Positions 21,356 through 32,300 of a stretch of DNA of 64,000 bases are shown here, one piece after another; position 1 is the first letter of the stretch, and the number at the start of each line of letters is the position of its first letter. A program made the position numbers and the translations under genes. The DNA comes from Nymphaea colorata (Eukaryota; Streptophyta; Magnoliopsida; Nymphaeales; Nymphaeaceae). The stretch covers positions 7,378,802-7,442,801 of the forward strand of contig NC_045145.1 in the NCBI RefSeq assembly GCF_008831285.2, read 5' to 3'. The notes beneath the pieces are model-generated. The model saw only the letters and a list, made by a program, of their open reading frames with translations. It was not told the origin of the DNA and did no database searches.

Positions 21356-23626
21356 AATAATACCATATTTCAAATTAAGATTTCAGAGTCACTATAAAAG
21401 AGTTTTCACTGCAAGTTCCAAATTCCAATCATATCAAGCCTCAAATATTTTTTTCATCAACAAGCAGATTTCTGCTGATGTCAATTTGATAATATGGAAT
21501 CATTTGTCAAAACATCGTGAAGGAACAATTTAATATTGTTTTAGACTATCGAGCTGGATCAGTTAGGTTCCTAAGGGTACTTAAGCCATCACCAATCCAT
21601 GCCTATGTCATTTTCCTTTGGTTTCAATCACATTCGTGCATATGATTCTCGTCATTTACAGCATTTCATATCTTACTAAACCAAAGTAAACCCCCACCCT
21701 ATATCTTTATTTCAAGAAGTTTGACTTAATGAGCCGAGTCTTCTTTCCTTCACCATTTTTCTTGGACTCACTATGGGTACACACATCTGTTCATCTTCTT
21801 AGCTTCTCCTGTGCTTAATTTTAACAAAGATATCATTCTATGCAAGGCATGTTCAGATAGTCGCTGCAAGCTGATGAAACCTAAGGTGCATCAAAGAGCT
21901 CACTATAGCTTCTCAAGAGCCAAAAATAGCAAGCAAAACATGAGGATTAGATGATGAAAATTGGCTTCTCTGGGCTTTTTATGTTCTTCATGATTTATTT
22001 TCATACTTGTACATACATTTTTTTTGCATGCTATTTTTAGGCTTTTTCTTTTTACTTTTTCTAAAAATTTGTCAAGATTTTCCTGAGAAAAAAAACTTGG
22101 CCGTATAATGTTAGTTTGTGCAACAATGGAGGAATTGGCTTATTTTTTAGTCATTGTACAATTGAAATTTATTAAGATAAAAAATTTTTTGAATGTGGAA
22201 GGTATTGTTGGGGCAGGTCAAATTGAGGATGACCCTACAACTGTTCAATGCTACTTTTAGAAGGTTTTGCTAGGGCATGCCAATTTATCGGATGACCCAT
22301 GTATGTTTGACTTGTTTTCTATTTAATTTTGTGATTGTGGATATAATTTTTTCATCTTGCATTGTGAATATAAGTTTGTTAAAATTTGCATGTGCGTGTG
22401 TATACGAATGATGATGAACATGAACTAATTACAACAGAAATTACCTATTTCCTGCTGTTGCTTAATTATATGCTTGTTACTTTAGCTGATTTTCCAATCT
22501 TATCATGATTTTTGTGGATGTTATATACTTCACTGTTTTAGTCCTAAAGCTTGTGCTTCAATGCCGCATGACATGCTCAGTGCCTCGCTTTGCCCCATGG
22601 CCTTTAACACCCTTGGTTGCCATCAACACACCCAAGGCTGAACCTGTCTTTTTCTAGACTAATTTTGAGTGAGTCCAAAAATGACTGGTTTTAAGGTTTT
22701 TTTTTTCCCTGTTTATTATCTATGTATACAAACGCAGGAATGGGTCAAAGGTTTCAACCCTTTCTTTCTGCCTGTGTCTGCCTCTTCAACCTTTTGAACA
22801 TGTCTCCTTTTCATTATCTCCCTCTCCAGAGACTCCGGCAGCAGGTTCAAAAGGCAATGCTCCATGAACTTTTATGTGGGAGCAGGAGTTATATAGGCCT
22901 TTGGGGGTCAAGGTGCCAAGAGATGGTTCCTCCTTTAAATTAGTGATTCAATATAAGTAGTTTCTTCAGTTTTTACTCAATTTTACAACACTATTTAAAT
23001 CCTATAATGTTTTTAGCCTATAGATTATCTTCATATTCTCACTTCCGGTGATCTAAGATTCTAAACAGAACAGGAACTACAATAGTGACAGCAGTGTATG
23101 TGACCTGAGGTTATGGATATGCTCAGTTCTTGCTTGATTGGAAAATGTCTATGTTATTTACATGATATTATGGATCCGTATGACTACATGACGAACCCCA
23201 TGTATGATTGAAGTGCACTATTTTTAGGTCTTACTCTGCAATCTGCATTAGTCTTCGTTTCAGGGGTGCATTGACTGAAATGTGCTAATTTTAGGCCTTG
23301 TATTTGGCTCTTTGACTGCATTAAGTTGGCAAGGATTTGTGGATATCTGGGTGCCTTGACCTTTCCCAGACAAAGATATGAAAACTTTCGTACTTAAATG
23401 TCCTCACCCCTCTTCCAACTTTTCGAATCATCTTGTGCAGTTTTTAAATAAAGATTTGCTTTAACTTCTCTGAATGTTCTTACTTAATTGCTTTAATACT
23501 AACGAGCATTTGGTTTTGTGTAAATTTTCTGGCTGGACTATGGACTACTCTTTGTTATATTATAGGCGTCATTAATTTCTGTTGACATTTGGGAAATGGT
23601 TAACAGTTATTTCTATTTGGTGCAGG

Positions 23627-23740
23627 ATGATGGATGATAATGACTTGGGCTTCTTTGCCAATTTCCTTGGCATCATGATAGTTGTCCTGGTAATTGCTTA
23701 CCACTATGTAATGGCGGATCCCAAGTACGACACGAGCTGA
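23627..23740 (+). CDS. OST4: Oligosaccharyltransferase subunit OST4 (37 aa)
   Basis: Encodes a 37-residue single-pass membrane protein, a small subunit of the ER oligosaccharyltransferase complex that helps hold the catalytic STT3 subunit with its partner during N-glycosylation. The frame reads [18 protein letters not shown] and ends [12 protein letters not shown]. The core [10 protein letters not shown], the hydrophobic helix at about residues 7-27 and the tail [10 protein letters not shown] are the plant OST4 pattern, and 36-37 aa is the usual length. The ATG is one base after a 3' splice acceptor (TGCAG|G), so all coding sequence lies in one exon behind a 5'-UTR intron. It is too short for usual ORF cut-offs. 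The 3' untranslated region probably runs to about 24050. Confidence 0.93.
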   Translation: MMDDNDLGFFANFLGIMIVVLVIAYHYVMADPKYDTS

Positions 23741-25422
23741 TACCCGATCGCATTTCAAGATTTTGCCTATGGAAGGATCAATATGGTTGTTTAGAACTGA
23801 GATTCTTACTCAACCACTGTAGGGTTCACTGGCTTCAAGACAATGATTCTGATATACCTTATCCTGTAGTGCTTTTGCTTCCAATTGTTTGACGGTAGAT
23901 TGTAAAGAAGTTATCTTTACTTGAGAAGGTTTTTTGGCATCATCGTAGCCCCCATATTAATTTCATCTAGAGAAGCGTCCGACGATTTCATATGGCGTTC
24001 TTAGCAACAGTTCAGTGTGCTTTGAGCTATGAATTTTTAATTTTTGGCTTATAGTGCATTCAAGTATAAATTTTTAATTTTTAGCCATCCCTCGTATTTG
24101 AATTACCATCGTCAACAGCTGAGGCGTCTTTCTTTTTCGCTTTCTCTTTCTCTCCTCGGTCATCTGGATCGAACAGGTTCACGTGTGTGATAGTCTTGTC
24201 CTTGTTAATTAAGCTTCTTAACATGAAGACTAGCAGAAGAAGGAGGGCTGTCTGCCTTAGTCGTCTCTCATGGCCATTTAAAATAAGTTACACATGGCAA
24301 CCAAGGACGATTTTATTCTCTTTTCCTCTTCCATATAGATGATTTCCAGTTAACTGTGGCCAATTTAATGCCTTCTTTTTTGGTTTATTTGCCAGTTTCA
24401 GAGACAGAGAATGAGTCCCATCATTACAACGCATAAGTGCATATGAGGTTTGGATTTCATTTTTCTTTCGTCGACACTTGTTCCGGGAGGTCGAATGGAC
24501 AACCGCATAACAAGGCATCTGCATAAACCAACATAAGAAAAGATTTACAAGTTCCTACTTGATGAAATTACATTTTATTGTCAAATTCAAAAAGAAAAAT
24601 TGCAAAAAACCGCAATTACATTCTTCCCGAACTGCCATTCGTCGACCCCTTCTTTTTCTTTTAGGAAAGGGCAAAACGGGGATTTGGAAGCACCAGGAAA
24701 CGCTCATTATCTCAACCGTCCGATAGACCAAGATTGGACGGTCTTCATCATTCCATACCGGTCTAGCAATATTATTGTTTGAGACACGAACAAGACCATT
24801 GAGACGAAGTATATAGCTTCTCAACATCAAACAAATAATAAGCTTACCCAAACATTGACGAATGATATCCAGAACTGGGCATGCCCCGTTTGAAGAGGAG
24901 GTGTTGAAGAATGAACCCTCTAGTCAGCTACACAAAGCAGTCAGAATGACCAATTTAGTTCAAGTTCGACAATTCCTTTTAAGTATGCATATTTCCTGAT
25001 TTTCATCTAGACAGGTGTAAGCATATCATAGACGATTTCTTGTAACAGAATTATCTGTAATTCTTATTTCTTTCTTTCTGCCCTCTTGCAACGATGAGTG
25101 TATACAACAACTGATATGGAGCTCATCAATTTTTGCAGCTCAGCAATTCTCTCTCTGCCTCTGTTCATTCCTGAATACTGCTATACTCTGTTTCTCTTAT
25201 GATCCTTAACAAATAGCAACCAACATGCATATTGGCGTTCTTTTATAGGAAGTCCTATAGTGAAACTACAGAAAAAAAAAACTGCATATGTTGGTTCACA
25301 ATGGTCTCCAAGCAACCTGGTTTCTTCCACAAAACAATGCTCATCTACCTGATCAACAATTGCAACGGTGAGCACCTCGGACAATAGTTCGAACACCAAC
25401 ACAAAAAATTGGAGGTGCAGGC
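23741..25422. other. OST4 3' region and intergenic DNA
   Basis: The first 300 bases are probably the OST4 3' untranslated region. Beyond about 24100 I see no supported gene on either strand. Confidence 0.5.
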
Positions 25423-25600
25423 CAGGTATGGAGGCAGGTGTGGGCACACCGTGGGCAATTGCCCACATAGAACCACAAAATTTATATTTTCATATTTGAT
25501 ATTTCAGGGAAATTTTATTCATTTATATATTGGTGTCCTTTAAAAATTAAAAATTTTATAACTACTACCCCTTAGCCAAAATCTTCTCGCGCCACCCCTG
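25423..25600. mobile_element. hAT-type MITE, CAGGG family, copy 2
   Basis: 178 bp, ends CAGGTATGGAGG and GCGCCACCCCTG, flanked by GTGCAGGC (25415-25422) and GTGCAGGA (25601-25608), a 7/8 match. It has an AT-rich interior and contains the GTGGGCAATTGCCCACA word related to 5108-5125. Confidence 0.65.
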
Positions 25601-25608
25601 GTGCAGGA

Positions 25609-27209
25609 ATATGGGTATCGATATGGACACCTTTAGGTCTGTCATCGCCCATCCTTCTTGCCCTTTCTCACCTACAACAGTTTTTAATTGTCAGTCTTCG
25701 GACAGCCTAACTTTCACTACAGGAATTCCACTTTTTACCTTAGTTAAAAAAAACTTTGGTCTAATGGGGATAAATTGATGACACTAAGCTATTAGTTTTT
25801 GTATATTCACATGCTATTATGCTATTAGAACACTCTTAAAAGGATTTATGTTGCGCACTGGGTGGCAAAATGGTTCACTCATAAGGAGTCTATGTTACAA
25901 TACCCATGTTCATTGTTACCTCCCGGTGCACTCCCCCCTACATTATAAAAGGTCTCGAAGCATGCTCTATGATCCTAGGGGCCAGAGAGGCACAAGGAAG
26001 GGGGCAACGGCCTCTATTGGGCTAGTGGAAAAAAGATCCACCCACCCTAAAAAAAAAAAAAAAAAGGAACATTATTTATGCTCTAGATCTTCTGCCTGAA
26101 TTCAACAATTGAAAGGGAGATTATAGGCATTGATAAAACATAGCTTCTTCGTTGGCCTCTCTTGCCCAAGACCAACCGATATGAAGATTTAATTCTTTAT
26201 CTTGTCGACCTGAAGGTCCGCACACGTTTTTTGTTTTTTAGTAGTTGCAGTATGTTGTGTTAGTGGCCTTTCTTCTTCTGTCTGGATTTTTTTCAAAGTA
26301 TTAAAAAATGAGGGGAGGAAGTATGGGGCCTGTCGGCTACCAAGAAGATGCGACAATGTGAAATTGAATAATATGTACATAGACAATTCGTGAGGCCATC
26401 TAACGTTCAAAACCTCTATTACATAACAATAATAAGCAGAGCCATAGAATGTTAGCTGGTCTCTACGAAATCATGAATATCAGCTCAGCTACAATGGGCA
26501 AAAGTATAAAAATGTTATTGGATGGTTGACGTATCACGTAATGCATGCAAACGGTAAAAAGAACTTAATTTAATGGCATATTGACCACCTTGTCTTAAGA
26601 GGGCAACGTCAATACTGGGGGAATTTTCAAGCAACAAAATGGCATTAATGTTAAATTAGATTCTGGGTATATCACAAATTTTAAAGCTAAAACATTGCTT
26701 AATCAAACTCGCTCTCTCTCTCTCTTGAAACATTTGCATGATGAAAAAGCCTCAAGTCATGGCGGGACAGAGAGCAGTATCGCCGCTTGAGAGCCACCTT
26801 CTTCTTGCCAGACATGAAAAGGGCGATCAGGGAGTATGTTAGAGCTTGTGATGTATGGCAAAGGAACAAGTCATAGACAATGAGACCTACAGGTTTGCTG
26901 CAGCCACTGCCAATTCCTGAGCTGATCTAATAAGACATTTCGATGGATTTCATCGAAGGGATGTGGAAGTCACGAGGAAGACATTTATATATTGCTTATA
27001 TTATATATGACTGGATCCTGATGAGAGGCTTTAATGGCCTGGGCTTGACAGAGGGACCCAAATATGGGATAGGAAGATCCACAATTTGTCACCAAAAATC
27101 CAGGGTTACTTTGAGGCCTTGCTGGTTTTATGGGACATCTTTCAATTTGAGTGTCAAGCATGCCACAATTTGCAATACAAAAAAATAGCACCCACGAGGG
27201 AATCACTCA
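25609..27209. other. Intergenic, no gene seen
   Basis: No supported coding region. There is a poly-A run near 26049-26065 and a short CT run near 26711-26724. Fragments on the minus strand near 26985-27206 may belong to the LINE-like relic next to it. Confidence 0.5.
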
Positions 27210-27470
27210 CCAATGTAATACTCAGGCCAATCAACTATGCTATACCCACCGAGGCCACATTAAGTAAATGAACGTCCTTTTTTCGTTAATATCAAAACCC
27301 AAAGCCCTGGAGAAGATGCAAATGATCAATAACGTAAGAATCATATGTTGTAAAGTGGGCTCACCAAATAAAACCAGGTCATCAATATATTGGATTAGAT
27401 TGGAAGAGAACAAGGGGTTGGGGGGCGGGGCGGAAAGGGGGCGCTGGCAGGGACCATGACCCCTCCTCAC
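27210..27470 (-). pseudogene. Possible LINE reverse-transcriptase fragment
   Basis: The minus-strand frame includes NLIQYIDDLVLFGEPT followed by LGFDINEKRT. The order of a Y/F-x-D-D box, LFGEP, and a G-x-x-(I/L)-N-x-x-K-(S/T) motif about 30 residues later is that of plant LINE reverse transcriptases. Stops and frameshifts appear on both sides, so this is a relic. The fit is by pattern only. Confidence 0.4.
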
Positions 27471-28173
27471 ATTTTGGGTTAAAAACTTATATTTTTTAAA
27501 ATTTACAATTTGACCCATGTAAAATTTCTGAAAAATATTGTTTGAACAAATTTTAAAAATACCACTCGAACCCCTTGTTCTGAATCCCTCAAAACTAAGT
27601 GAAATTGATGAAGGAAAGGGAACACAGCACTCACCGGTGCTGCTTATTTAGGAAGCTTTTCCGAACATGGATCTTGTGTCTTAGTTGCTACATTACTTGG
27701 TTTTTCAGGCGCTGTTGTGCGATTTTCGAACTTATAATTACCATTTGGCGTGGAGACATTGTAATGACTTTCCTCTTCCCCTTTTTGTCAATTTGTAGAA
27801 ACTATTATTTTTACTACTATTTGGAGATGCGTGATGTTAATGTTCAAGTATAGTTTTTAGATTCTTAAAAATTTATCCTTTCGTTTTTTCCTTTTAATTT
27901 TGGCTAATGAAGTTCATACTTCGTCTTGTTTGATAAGAGTTTTCTTTTTAATATTTATTGAGGGGAATATACTTTTGGCATAAAGTCTAAGTTCATACCC
28001 TTATGCCTCGAGGTCTCTATAAACCTATAATAGACTCTTTCAACTTGAGTATCGTTTTCAACTTGAGTATCGTTTTTCATCAGCTAATAGGAATACCACA
28101 CTAAAACGTAACAACAATCGCGAGATTCGAACGTCAAACCTAAGAGCAGAGGTAGGGAGGAGCCTCAGGGGCC

Positions 28174-28606
28174 CTCCTCAGATTTTAAAAATCAAAATTT
28201 GGTTTACTATATATAAAAAATTTGAAAATTTCTACGGCCCTTGTTAAAATTTTGAAACTATATTGTGGCCTTTGTGATGAAAAATTCCTAACTCCGCCCT
28301 TACTCAAACATTTTAAACATAAACCGCCTTGCCAAGAATTAAGCTGACTATCTCAAGAAGTAAGGTCTACTGCATAGGAATAATTCCTCTTGTATGAATA
28401 AAATTTACTTCCTTATCAAGATGTTTATAGGGGCATATTGCAACCAGGTGGCAAGGCGGTTTAGGTTTAAATGGTTTGAGTATAGGTGAAGCTAGGAAGT
28501 TTTCATCGCAAAGGCCACAATGTAGTTTCAAAATTTTAACAAGGGCCCAAATAAAAATTTTCAAATTTTTTATACACATTAAAAATTTGATTTTTTAAAA
28601 CTGAGG

Positions 28607-28608
<2 letters not shown>
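28174..28608. repeat. Long imperfect inverted repeat with arms of about 160 bp
   Basis: The left arm (about 28174-28334) and right arm (about 28449-28608) are reverse complements with scattered mismatches and small indels; the spacer is about 114 bp. Shared words in hairpin order include CAAAATTTTAACAAGGGC, AAAGGCCACAAT, ACTCAAAC and CCGCCTTGCCA. The outer part of each arm resembles the CAGGG-type MITE interior, while the inner 30 bp (AAACCGCCTTGCCA) does not. A transcript across it could fold into a long hairpin. Confidence 0.8.

Positions 28609-28610
<2 letters not shown>

Positions 28611-28647
<37 letters not shown>
28611..28647. repeat. (AG)n microsatellite
   Basis: Perfect AG dinucleotide run directly outside the right arm of the inverted repeat. 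Confidence 0.95.
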
Positions 28648-28649
<2 letters not shown>

Positions 28650-29364
28650 CATGTGGGCAAGCGGCAGTTCGCTTCATCTAACATTCGACCAACCTTTCAT
28701 ATGGGTCAGGTTGCGGATCCTTTTGGTCCAACCTACCTTCAATAAATGGAATGGTGGGTCCACAACAGACTCAGTTTTCATCTTCTTCACCATTCCTTCC
28801 TTCTCCAAAACTAACCTCTCAACCGCCCTTCCACATCAAAGATTATAATTTGGGATGTATAATGGATTAGATATCATTAATTATCTATTTTATTTTCAGT
28901 TCATGCATTCAGATTTGGTAACTAAAATTTACGTTTGATTACTAATTAAAGATGAATTTAGCATGCAGTTTCAAATCCAAACTCAAGACTAAGTTCAGTA
29001 AATTTCGATCTTTATGTAAATTTCCGTCTTCTGGATCTAAATTCAATTGATCAGAAAATGAGGTTTACATCTCTAAAGCAAAGCTACCAAACCGAACCAA
29101 AGAATGTGAGTTTGACTTGTGGTGACCGTTAGATCATTATCTCTTGCGGACAGACCGAAGGAAAAAACGAAAAAAAATATCGAGATATTTGCTTGAGAGC
29201 GAATGCCAATCTACAAAGAGATACAAATAGAGACACTTTCATTTATCGCCACAAGTCTTTCAATCTCTTCTCACTTCCCGACCTGATCACCACCTTCTTG
29301 TCCAGACATCTCTTGGCTTGTTGTACGATAAAAAGAGGAAAACAATCCACCTTCATATGCAGAA
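28648..29364. other. Upstream region of the G6PDH gene
   Basis: No coding region. It includes the presumed promoter and 5' leader of the G6PDH gene. I could not fix a TATA box with confidence. Confidence 0.4.
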
Positions 29365-32300
29365 ATGGCTGGGTGCCTGCCAAACTCCACCTCGCCTCCT
29401 CTTAGCTTGAGGACCGACAGCCAAAACTCAAAACTACCATGTTGGTGGTCACAAAGGAAGGATTCGAACAGCTTCTCCCACACTCTCTCCACTCCATCAC
29501 CCTCTGCTGCGAGGAACTTCTCAGTAAAATCTGTGAATGGCCACCCAGTCCATGCTCTTTTCATGCAAGATGGTGAGCCTTTGTTGCTGATCATAACTTC
29601 TTTCTTGGTTTTCCTTCTCCTTTTTCCTTTGCTTGCTTTGGTGCTCTTGGTAGCCTACATGTACATAGAATTATATAAAATGAAGAAATTCAGTTGAAAC
29701 AATTATTTTGAACAGAACGTAAGCTCCTGTTTATGGTAAAAGAAGAAATTCTTGTTGGTATATATGTACAGCGGGAGCTACTCGTAAGTGAAAATGAGAT
29801 CTTGTTGGTGGTAAAAGAAGATTGAATTCCTTTCATTAAGAAACGAACGAGCGGAATAGAGGAGATTGTTGGCTGATTCACTTGACTACATGTCTTTTTA
29901 TTTTTGGTAGCAGGCGTCTCTGCAAGCTTACCCATAACAAAATCTTTCGGCAATGAATGGAAAGACGAAAGATTCCTGTTCGATCCATCAGAAGATCTTT
30001 CTCATAATTCAGTATTGGAGAAGAAAGAATCCCAGGCGACCCTTACCATCACTGTCGTTGGTGCCTCCGGGGACCTTGCAAAGAAGAAGATATTTCCTGC
30101 ACTCTTTGCTCTTTACTATGAGGGCTGTTTTCCAGAGGTTCATCACTTAATCACTGATCTTTCTTCCGAAGTTTTGTTGCTTAGAATCAGATATGATTAG
30201 CTGTTGGATATCTGAACTTCTTGGTGTGCTTCTGTTTGTGCAGCATTTTACCATTTTTGGCTATGCGAGGAGTAAGATGACTGATGAAGAGCTTAGGGTG
30301 ACAATTAGCAGAACATTGACTTGCAGAATTGACAAGAGGTAGTTGGTGAAGATACCTCCTGTATTAATTTACATTCAAATTAATCCTGAAACTTTACCGT
30401 GTGCCACACTGGACCTTTGTTTTTCTCCATTCTTTTGAACATTATCAGTTCTTGGCCTGGTCGTTTTAGCAAATGATTCAATTTTTGACACGGAGAATAT
30501 ATGATTAGAACACGTATTTTTATGATCATCCTATTTCTGATCAATTCGTGAAGTATATGATAAATTATCAGACAGCGAATTTGATTGTTTAGTGTTCATT
30601 GACAAAGAAAACTAAGGAGGATTGCAGACCCAAGATGTGTTTGTTCATCCTGAGCTGTTCTGTTTGCCAAAGGTGTAAGGCCATGGTTTCCGTCCTTTGT
30701 CCACTGTGAAAGTTTCTGCACTGCTTTTATGACAGACGATGCGAACATCCAGTGCTGAACTTTTGACCTCCTCAAATTAGGAAGATTTAAGCAAACCCAT
30801 CTGACCTGTTCTACAGAACCCTGTCGAAAACTTGATACAGCAGTAGAACAAACTGAATAGGAATCGGGAACCATAGTTGCCAATCAAGATGTGTAATTGA
30901 ATGTTGTCTGGTTATCTTAGACAAAAATATTGGCATGTGTGTCCATCTAAACATTTCTCTTGATGGCTTTTGCCCATCCATTTTGCATCCTCTATCACAC
31001 ACGGCGTGCAGTATTAACCTTCCTAATTGGGTGCTCTCTGGTTACAGGGAAAATTGTGATGATAAGATGCAAGAGTTTTTGAAGAGATGCTTTTACCTTT
31101 CGGGGCAGTACAATTCTGAGGATGATTTTGCAATTTTGGACAAGAAAATGAAAGAGAAGGAGGTAATATTCTTATCATCTCTCTGCAAAAAATACTAGAT
31201 ATTTTATTTTGCTCATCTATTGAAATGTGGTTGATGGTAGTACTCGTCCACCAATTCAGTCATCCAATGCTCCTTAGTTGCATTAATACACACTGACATA
31301 TATGAAATATAAACCTGTTTTATTTTTTTTTTCTCGTCCATACTTCATGGAGAAATATTCCCAATTCCTGTCACTAGTTTATGGATAGGCTAATGTTCTT
31401 ATTTTTCCTGCATTTGAGAACACATCTCTAATTCAGTAGTTTGAATCACATCCAAATTTTGCTACTGATCAATATAGAAAAAAGGAGATTGTGATAAGTT
31501 AGAATTTGCATTAGCATGGAGTTTCTGATAGTGCTTTCCAGACTTGAATGTCAACATTTGATATTCTTACAGATTACCTAAGAAGAACCCCTTTTCAGTT
31601 TACTCAATTTGTTCTGTCACATCCAATCTACATTCCTGTCTGATATGTGTATCCTAGCTTCAAATATATATGTACATATATATGTGTGCGTGTGTGATAT
31701 TTATGATAATAAAATTTGGCATTAATATCTATTTTCAAGAGTATTTTACTTTGCAGCTCACTCGAACCTATTTAAAAATAAGGATTTATTCATTGTAAGT
31801 AGTCCTGTTCATATGTGAGTTTGTTCTTGAAAACCTTTTTCTTTTCCTGTACCCCTGTTTAAGATAAAGCAGATAAAGCCACTGAATGGTAATCCGTTTA
31901 AAGGAATTTTCAGCAACTATATGAACATTTTTTCCTGGAAAGCATGGTGAATACTTGAATTTTATCATATACCATTCTTTGTTTCGGCATGCTAATTCTT
32001 GCCTTCTTCTTTATTTAAGTACTGTATTTTGATCTCTTATGTCGTATGTTAGGGTGGGAGGCTCTCTAACAGGTTATTCTACCTATCAATTCCTCCAAAT
32101 GTATTTGTGGATGCGGTCAGATGTGCTAGCCGCTCTGCTTCTTCCTCTGTTGGATGGACTCGGGTCATTGTTGAGAAGCCATTTGGCCGCGATTCCGAGT
32201 CCTCTGGAGAGCTAACCCGTGGTTTGAAGCAGCACCTGACAGAGGACCAAATTTTCAGGTAAAATTGTAGATTTCTTTCTAGATGAATTCCTTCTGTTGT

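Larger units (their letters stand above)
19585..23626 (+). other. T-rich DNA upstream of OST4, probably intronic
   Basis: No supported coding exon. The plus strand is T-rich and ends in a clean acceptor (CTATTTGGTGCAG at 23613-23625) one base before the OST4 start codon, so at least the 3' part should be a 5'-UTR intron. How far it extends (a leader near 20450-20520, or as far as 8411-8550) cannot be decided here. It contains the repeat at 19740-19985 and a MITE at 21033-21355. Confidence 0.4.
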
